Source: Comamonadaceae bacterium M7527 (GTDB lineage: Bacteria; Pseudomonadota; Gammaproteobacteria; Burkholderiales; Burkholderiaceae_C). From it: a stretch of 64,000 nucleotides of DNA. Every line of letters begins with the position of its first letter. Within the stretch, counting starts at the first letter, position 1. A model generated the notes under the pieces. The model had not been told where the DNA came from and did no database searches. It saw only the letters and a program-made list of their open reading frames with translations. The position numbers and the translations under genes were made by a program. Shown here one piece after another: positions 58,378 through 64,000 of the stretch. The stretch is taken from contig CP087990.1 of NCBI GenBank assembly GCA_021044545.1, forward strand, positions 558,001-622,000, written 5' to 3'.

Positions 58378-58887
58378 ATGAACAACATTGCAGCCACGCA
58401 CAAATACCTTGCCTTTAGCCTGGGCGATGAACACTTTGGTACCCCGGTGCTTCAGGTGCTGGAAATCGTGAGGCTCATGCCAGTAACGCCAGTGCCCCCA
58501 ATGCCTGCCTACGTCAAAGGCGTGATCAACTTGCGCGGGCGCATTGTCACAGTGGTGGACATGCACGTGCGTTTGGGTATTGCTGTGCCTGCAGACACAG
58601 AACGCAACTGCATCGTGGTGTGCCAGGTTGATGGTGGCAACAAGGCCGCCGACTGTATAGGCATCATTGTCGACAGCGTTGACGAGGTCATGTCCATCAA
58701 GCCAGACGACATACAAGAGCGTTTGTCCATCAACGCCAGCAGCGATTCGGACTACGTGCTGGGAATGACGCATGTTGGCGGCAAGATCCGAACCATCATG
58801 GATATGCAACTGTTTTTGCAAGCCATTACCGCCCTTACCCAGGCAACAAGTCAAGACCCAGCCGCATCAACAGACAAAAACGGATAA
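58378..58887 (+). CDS. cheW: Chemotaxis coupling protein CheW
   Basis: A 169-residue CheW-domain protein that couples receptor and CheA. It has FSLGDEHFGTPVLQVLEIVRL, the RGRIVTVVDMHVRLG segment and the late DDIQERLSINA. It lies 7 bp after cheA and 3 bp before the MCP gene, so the three proteins should be made together in the expected array stoichiometry. Confidence 0.93.
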   Translation: MNNIAATHKYLAFSLGDEHFGTPVLQVLEIVRLMPVTPVPPMPAYVKGVINLRGRIVTVVDMHVRLGIAVPADTERNCIVVCQVDGGNKAADCIGIIVDSVDEVMSIKPDDIQERLSINASSDSDYVLGMTHVGGKIRTIMDMQLFLQAITALTQATSQDPAASTDKNG

Positions 58888-58890
58888 GAC

Positions 58891-60341
58891 ATGCTGACAA
58901 ACTTTAGTAAATGGACGCTCAGTGGACGCCTGCGCATGCTGGCCAACATCACCTTCACATTGGTGCTTTTGGGCAGTATTGGCGGGTATATGACCTTGAA
59001 CAGTGCCCATAAGACACTGCACAGCGTTGCGTCGTTGCACGTACCTAAAAGTGTGTTGCTAGGTGATATGTTCGAGTCGTTGGCGCTGGATTGGCTGGAC
59101 GTGGAGGCATACAGCCAAGCCAGCACAGCCCAACGCAAGGCCTTGCAGCAAACGCACACCATGCTCGTTACCCAAAACCTGGACCGCACGCAGCAGCTCA
59201 AATCCTTCAACCTCAGCGCTGAGGCCAGACAGGCCATTGACAACATAGCCATACAGCTCAACTTGCTGAATGCGGCCACAGACACCTACTGGCGCGTTGC
59301 CAATTCCGTGATGCCCAGCGCAGATGCGATGGCTGGTGTGACCAAGGCTTACAACGAGCAGCGCAAGGAAGCCATGCGGGCTACCCAGGTCATGTTGAAT
59401 ATCGCGCAGGCTGGCGCCCTTAGCGAGACAGAGAACCTAACCAATGCATTGGAGTTGGTTGGCAGAAACTTGTTGATCACAGTCTTGGTGTTTCTGTTGG
59501 TTGGTGGTGTCCTCACGACTACTGTTGGTCGCAAAACCTCGCGTCACCTGCTGCGTGTGGGCTACGAGCTGCAAAACGGTGCAGAAGCCACCTCTCAAGT
59601 GGCCAGAGACATCTCCACCATGAGCAAAGACTTGGCCGAAGGTGCCAGCGAGCAAGCGGCTGCCGTAGAGGAGATCATGGCCTCTCTTGAAGAGCTCTCC
59701 AACATGACCCAGTCCACATCGGTCAACGCGTTAAAAGCGTCCACCTACACCAAGGAAAGCCGCAAATCGGCAGACTTGGGCGCTCAAACCATGATCAAGA
59801 TGAGCGCTGCCATGCACGCTATCGAGACCTCAAGTGCTGAAGTGGCCAAGATTGTGAGGGGTATTGATGAAATAGCCTTTCAGACCAACTTGCTGGCGCT
59901 CAACGCCGCAGTCGAGGCCGCCAGGGCTGGCGAGGCAGGCGCAGGTTTTGCGGTGGTGGCGGACGAGGTGCGATCCTTGGCGCAGCGCAGCGCAGCAGCG
60001 GCGCGCGAAACGGCTCAAAAATCGAGGCCGCCATAGACAACAGCCGGCGTGGCACCGTCAGCTGTGACGAGCTCAGCCAGGTATTGGCCACCGTGGTCGA
60101 CAACACGCGTATTGCAGACGGCTTGGCCGACGAGATAGCAGTCGCCGCGCAAGAGCAATCAACAGGCATTGCACAGATTACAACCGCAGTGACACAGATG
60201 GACGTTGTAACCCAAGCCACCGCCGCCAGCTCAAAGAGCCTGCTGAAAACTGCGCAGGACATGCGCGAGCAGGCCGTGAACACGGCAAGCCTGGTCAACA
60301 ACACCATTCGCCTGGTTAAGAAACCTGCGAAACATGCCTGA
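58891..60341 (+). CDS. Methyl-accepting chemotaxis protein, frameshifted near the C terminus
   Basis: A transmembrane receptor. Membrane segments lie near residues 18-36 and 190-210, flanking a periplasmic helical domain of the 4HB type. A cytoplasmic signalling region follows with the tip motif EIAFQTNLLALNAAVEAARAGEAGAGFAVVADEVRSLAQRS. The frame breaks in the run of five A at 60017-60021; one more A gives ETAQKIEAAIDN and a product of about 483 residues. No C-terminal NWETF-like methylase tether is present. It overlaps cheR by 8 bp. Confidence 0.92.
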
Positions 60342-61129
60342 CGACGGCTTTGCCAAGCTGTGCGTCAACATCCAGCAACGCATGGGTGTACGCATGGACG
60401 AAAGCAAGCGCATGTTTGCGCAAACGCGCTTGCGTAAACGTTTGGCCGCGCTACAGCTGCCTGACATAGACGCCTACAGTGCTTATGCACTGTCCAATGA
60501 ACAAGAGTTCCAAGCGTGTAGAGTGTTTGCTCACACACCACACACAATTCTTTAGAGAAGCGTCACATTACCCTGCACTCACCAAGGTGTTGGACAAAAC
60601 GACCAGGCATGCCAATGTTTGGTGTGCGGCCTGCTCCAGTGGTGAAGAGGCTTACACCTTGAGTATGGTGTTGCAGGAGTGGGCGCATGCCCAGCCCAGC
60701 CGCACCTTCAAACTGCACGCCTCTGACGTGAGCAACAAGGTGTTGGAAACGGCGCAAAAGGGCTTGTACACCCTAAACGACACAAACCTGCCCAACAAAA
60801 ACATGTTGGCCAGCTACTTTCAAACAGACCCGCATGTACAAACAGGCCAATGCCGCATAAAGGCTGATTTGAAACGGACCGTGTCTTTTTACCAGCACAA
60901 CCTGTTAGACGCACCCACAGCCGACCTGGCACGGGCTGCGCCGTTTGATGTGGTGTTTTGCCGCAACGTATTGATTTACTTTGACACGCCCACACAGCGC
61001 CGCGTGATAGACCATTTACTGGCCACACTGCTACCGGGGGGACACTTATTTGTTGGACACTCAGAGCACGTTAACAGCCAACATCACAAGGTAGCTGCCC
61101 TGGGCGGTGGCGTGTACAAAAAACAGTAA
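60334..61129 (+). CDS. cheR: Chemoreceptor methyltransferase CheR, interrupted by a frameshift
   Basis: CheR methylates the MCP using S-adenosylmethionine. The N-terminal helical domain is in one frame (MRMDESKR-like segment, ending NEQEFQAC), and the catalytic domain in another, with THHTQFFREASHYPAL, the SAM motif VWCAACSSGEEAYTLSM and CRNVLIYFD. The break is at GTGTA near 60516-60520; restoring a GT pair gives ACVECLLTHH and 265 residues. Its ATG overlaps the MCP end. Confidence 0.9.
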
Positions 61130-61147
61130 GCCTATGCAAGACCCGCT

Positions 61148-62245
61148 ATGAGTTCAACATCTAAAATAAAAGTCTTAATCGTTGACGACTCGGCGTTGGT
61201 CAGGCGTGCCATTTCAGACGCACTGGCGCTTGACGCAGACATTGAGGTGGTAGGCGTTGCCCACGACCCCTTTATTGCGCGCGAAAAAATACTAACGCTC
61301 AAACCAGACGTGCTCACGCTAGACATCGAGATGCCGCGTATGGACGGCCTCACCTTTCTGAAAGTCCTGGCAAAACACCACCCCATGCCAGTATTGGTCA
61401 TCAGCTCGCTGACAGAGGCTGGCTCTGAAATGGCCATGGAGTGCATAGAGGCCGGTGCAACAGAGGTTTTGAGCAAGCCAGACGGCAGCATGTCCATTGG
61501 CGCGCTGGGCGCACAGTTGGCGTCGCGCGTCAAGGCGGTCTACCAGGCGGGCGTTGGGCGCAAGCGCATTGCCGCGCGAACCAGTGCTGCTGGCGCACAT
61601 GCGCGGCCTGACGCTGTGCATGCACCAGTCACACAAAAGGCCCTGCACATAGCGCCACGCACCAATGACCAACGCTTGGTGGTGATAGGCTCGTCCACGG
61701 GTGGTATTGAGGCCTTGCGCACCATCATTCCAGCGTTGCCCGCCGATTGCCCGCCTACGGTCATCGTGCAGCACATACCGGCACATTTCTCAACCGTGTT
61801 GGCCCAACGACTCAACACCTTGTCAAAAGTTGAGGTGCGCGAGGCTGTTGAGGGCGATGTGCTGCGGGCAGGCCTTTGCCTGGTCGCACCTGGCGGTCAT
61901 CACGCACTGGTGAGCAACACGCCAAAGGGCTATCAAATACGCCTCACGCAAACGCCTCCCGTACACTTTTTCCGCCCCGCCGTGGACGTGTTGTTCAAGT
62001 CGGCCTCGCGTGCGGCGGGGGCCAACACCACCGCCGTGCTGCTAACAGGTATGGGCAGCGACGGCGCGCAGGGCATGCTGGATGTACTGAACGCGGGCGG
62101 CGACACGATTGCAGAAGACGAGAGCACTTGCATTGTGTTCGGCATGCCACGCGCAGCGGGTTTACTCAATGCAGTGAATGCCAAAGTGCCTTTACCCAAC
62201 GTAGCGCACAGCATTGCCGCATCGCTGAACAGGCGCCCAGGCTAA
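61148..62245 (+). CDS. cheB: Chemoreceptor methylesterase CheB
   Basis: A 365-residue response regulator methylesterase/deamidase. The receiver domain has the acidic pair IVDDSALVRR and the phosphoacceptor Asp59 in LTLDIEMPRMDG. The effector domain has the catalytic Ser183 in IGSSTGG, His209 and Asp305 in TGMGSDGAQG. It demethylates receptors to give adaptation. It lies 18 bp after cheR, and a cyclase gene starts 5 bp after it ends. Confidence 0.95.
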   Translation: MSSTSKIKVLIVDDSALVRRAISDALALDADIEVVGVAHDPFIAREKILTLKPDVLTLDIEMPRMDGLTFLKVLAKHHPMPVLVISSLTEAGSEMAMECIEAGATEVLSKPDGSMSIGALGAQLASRVKAVYQAGVGRKRIAARTSAAGAHARPDAVHAPVTQKALHIAPRTNDQRLVVIGSSTGGIEALRTIIPALPADCPPTVIVQHIPAHFSTVLAQRLNTLSKVEVREAVEGDVLRAGLCLVAPGGHHALVSNTPKGYQIRLTQTPPVHFFRPAVDVLFKSASRAAGANTTAVLLTGMGSDGAQGMLDVLNAGGDTIAEDESTCIVFGMPRAAGLLNAVNAKVPLPNVAHSIAASLNRRPG

Positions 62246-62250
62246 GGCTT

Positions 62251-63435
62251 ATGGCAGACAACACAATCATCACGCCAGGTGTTCACATCAACACCATAGA
62301 CTTCGACAGCTTTTGGCTGCATGGCGTTGCAAGTCCCGATCAGATACCGGCACAAACAGCCAGTGATCAATCAAGCTCGGCCCATATCCTGGTGGTAGAC
62401 GACAGCCGCATGATGCGCGCGGCCTTGGTGCGCGAGCTGAATGACTTGGGCTACAACCGCATTACCCAAGCCGAAGATGGCCAAAGCGCCCTCAGCTTGC
62501 TCGAACAACACGATGTGGACCTGGTCTTGCTGGACATAGAAATGCCCGGCATCTCTGGCATAGACGTGCTGACCACGCTCAAGACCGGTGCTGTGCCCTC
62601 ACCTGTACCGGTCATTGTGATCTCAGGCGCGCAAGACGAAGAAAAGGCCGTGCAGTGTATTGAGTTGGGCGCTGAAGACTTTCTTCCCAAGCCGTTCAAC
62701 AAAACCTTGCTAAAGGCCCGCGTTTCCTCTGGCATTGAGAAGAAGCTGTTGCGCGACCTGGAGCTGGAGCGCCTGGAAGAGTTGCGCAAGGACAAAGAGC
62801 AGATGGCGCTTGAAAAGGACAAGTCTGACTACCTGCTGCTCAACATCCTGCCCGCCCCCATTGCACAGGAGCTCAAGGCGGGTGCCAGCGACATTGCGCA
62901 AGCGCACCCGCAAGTCACCGTGCTGTTTTCTGACCTGGTGGGCTTCACCTCTTTTTCTCGCACGGTCAGCGCATCGGAGTTGGTACACCTTCTCAACAAG
63001 GTGTTCAGCGCCTTTGACGACCTCGCCCATGAGCTGAAACTGGAAAAAATCAAAACCATTGGCGACGCCTACATGCTGGTAGGCGGCTTGCCGACTGCCA
63101 GAGCAGACCACGCCCAGGCCTGTATCCGCATGGGCTTAGGCATGGTCAAGGCCTTGAATGAGGTCAACCAGCAAATCGGCTCCAGCCTTCAAATGCGCAT
63201 TGGCATGCACACTGGCTCTGTGGTCGCAGGTGTTATTGGCAAGCGCAAGTTTGCTTACGACATTTGGGGCGACACCGTCAACACGGCCAGCCGCATGGAG
63301 TCCACCGGGCAAGCCGGACGCATACAAGTGTCCAACACAACCTTTGCATTGGCCCAGCATGACTTTGCCTTTGAGGCCACTGGCGGTGTTGAATGCAAGG
63401 GCATTGGCCTCATGCCCAGCTACTTGGTCGCATGA
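62251..63435 (+). CDS. Response regulator fused to class III adenylate cyclase
   Basis: A 394-residue protein. Residues about 45-160 form a receiver domain with phosphoacceptor Asp95 (LLDIEMPG). Residues 165-205 form a helical linker. Residues 220-394 form a class III cyclase domain with metal-binding Asp228 (FSDLVGFT) and Asp272 (GDAYML), adenine-selecting Lys268 and Asp337, and transition-state Asn344 and Arg348 (WGDTVNTASRM). It therefore probably makes cAMP. The upstream in-frame ORF part is in cheB; ATG 62251 follows the cheB stop by 5 bp. A CheA-phosphorylated receiver that directly controls cAMP synthesis is the natural reading. Confidence 0.93.
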   Translation: MADNTIITPGVHINTIDFDSFWLHGVASPDQIPAQTASDQSSSAHILVVDDSRMMRAALVRELNDLGYNRITQAEDGQSALSLLEQHDVDLVLLDIEMPGISGIDVLTTLKTGAVPSPVPVIVISGAQDEEKAVQCIELGAEDFLPKPFNKTLLKARVSSGIEKKLLRDLELERLEELRKDKEQMALEKDKSDYLLLNILPAPIAQELKAGASDIAQAHPQVTVLFSDLVGFTSFSRTVSASELVHLLNKVFSAFDDLAHELKLEKIKTIGDAYMLVGGLPTARADHAQACIRMGLGMVKALNEVNQQIGSSLQMRIGMHTGSVVAGVIGKRKFAYDIWGDTVNTASRMESTGQAGRIQVSNTTFALAQHDFAFEATGGVECKGIGLMPSYLVA

Positions 63436-63567
63436 CGCGGCACAAAGGCTGGCGTGTGCACCAAACTCGCGTATGACCCTCATCATGGCGGTGATACAGT
63501 CAGTCCCGTAAGTCAGCGCACGCTTTAACCTGTGGACTTCAACACTCAAGAACTTCAAGGCGCAGCC

Positions 63568-64000
63568 ATGGCCAAGCCCTACACCCTGTCAATGCCCCAA
63601 CTGTGGCAAGCCCTACGCGAACTGCAAGCCTCCTGGAACAGCGGCGATTGGGCGGGTTTGCCCACAGTCGTGAGCGGATGCCTGCGCACCATGGGGTACA
63701 CGCCCGCGTGGACAGCCCAACAGCGCGGTGTGCTGCGCCAATTCATGAAGGCCATAGACGTGCTGGCGCACGATGTTGAGCGCGTGGGCCACGCCATGCA
63801 GCAAGCCAACACTGAGCCGGCCTATCACAACCGCAAGCACATGGGGCAAGTGGTGGCCAGCATGGCTGCCTTGCTGCTGGCCAGACGCGCCAGCAACACC
63901 ATGTCCACCACAGAAGCCTGCCAGGAGCTGACCTTGGTGGCCGCCGCACTTGGCCACGACGTGTTGCACGACGGACGGCGCAATGTCAGCTTGCGCCAGG
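63568..64000 (+). CDS. Class I cyclic-nucleotide phosphodiesterase-like HD domain protein, 3' end outside window
   Basis: A frame open to the window edge, 144 residues visible. After a helical region, YHNRKH (Tyr86, His87, His91) and GHDVLHDGRRN (His130, Asp131, His134) match the YHNxxH and HDxxHxGxxN metal- and catalysis-related motifs of class I phosphodiesterases, including the 40-odd-residue spacing. The protein should hydrolyse cAMP or cGMP, but the C-terminal part with the nucleotide-recognition Gln is outside the window. ATG 63568 has AAGG 7 bases upstream; a GTG 36 bp earlier is an alternative. It follows the cyclase by 132 bp. Confidence 0.75.
   Translation, partial: MAKPYTLSMPQLWQALRELQASWNSGDWAGLPTVVSGCLRTMGYTPAWTAQQRGVLRQFMKAIDVLAHDVERVGHAMQQANTEPAYHNRKHMGQVVASMAALLLARRASNTMSTTEACQELTLVAAALGHDVLHDGRRNVSLRQ

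Noticed and set aside
61876..62250. Upstream extension of the cyclase frame into cheB
   Set aside because: The stretch overlaps conserved cheB sequence in a different frame, and ATG 62251 directly follows the cheB stop.
1..64000. tRNA, rRNA, CRISPR, insertion sequence or prophage
   Set aside because: No such structure was seen; the gaps are short and hold only small palindromes or hairpins.

Overview
The window looks like a chromosome segment of a betaproteobacterium, most likely Burkholderiales and probably Comamonadaceae-like. The evidence is gene content and synteny: TRAP-type malonate use, a soluble NAD-linked molybdenum formate dehydrogenase, the tmk-holB-tatD block with mltG and ygfZ beside it, LIV-type ABC transporters next to acyl-CoA genes, and multidomain purL. 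The species cannot be named from sequence alone. Coding density is high, no gap exceeds about 290 bp, and I saw no rRNA, tRNA, CRISPR array, insertion sequence or prophage.

Layout. (1) 1-3801, plus: end of a TRAP transporter, malonyl-CoA decarboxylase and malonyl-CoA synthetase, i.e. import, activation and decarboxylation of malonate. (2) 3965-8629, plus: two-gene formate dehydrogenase in which the gamma and beta subunits are fused. (3) 8699-14503: an unknown coiled-coil protein, an aldehyde dehydrogenase behind an operator-like palindrome, a penicillin-acylase-family enzyme and an ankyrin protein. (4) 14620-20189: housekeeping block tatD-holB-tmk-mltG (minus), then ygfZ and an NRDE protein (plus). 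(5) 20164-27861: mostly minus-strand enzymes (hotdog-GNAT fusion, esterase, patatin, YghZ-type aldo/keto reductase, Tex) and one plus-strand Fe-alcohol dehydrogenase. (6) 28042-36898, minus: an acyl-CoA catabolic block (SDRs, MDR reductase, thioesterase, Dabb protein, acyl-CoA dehydrogenase, thiolase, FadB) behind a TetR-type operator. (7) 37091-45114, minus: an MFS transporter, a complete LIV-type ABC transporter and an acyl-CoA ligase, which could supply carboxylates to block 6. (8) 45271-53554: SelO, YciB, BolA, a PpiC-type foldase, an alpha/beta hydrolase and PurL. (9) 53696-64000: a chemosensory cluster (CheA, CheW, MCP, CheR, CheB) followed by a response regulator fused to a class III adenylate cyclase and by the start of a class I cyclic-nucleotide phosphodiesterase-like gene. 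Divergent from it are two cyclic-nucleotide-binding-domain proteins and two unknown proteins.

Block 9 is the most interesting part. It appears to hold, in one locus, the input, synthesis, breakdown and readout parts of a cAMP circuit controlled by a chemosensory array, with no stand-alone CheY in view.

A quality warning applies to the whole annotation. Eleven otherwise intact genes between 18 kb and 61 kb carry a single frameshift each (mltG, esterase, aldo/keto reductase, tex, Dabb, MFS, livG, purL, an unknown protein, MCP, cheR). Every one can be repaired by adding back one or two bases, usually in a short homopolymer or dinucleotide repeat. Deletion errors in the sequence explain this better than real gene decay, so I annotate them as interrupted CDSs.
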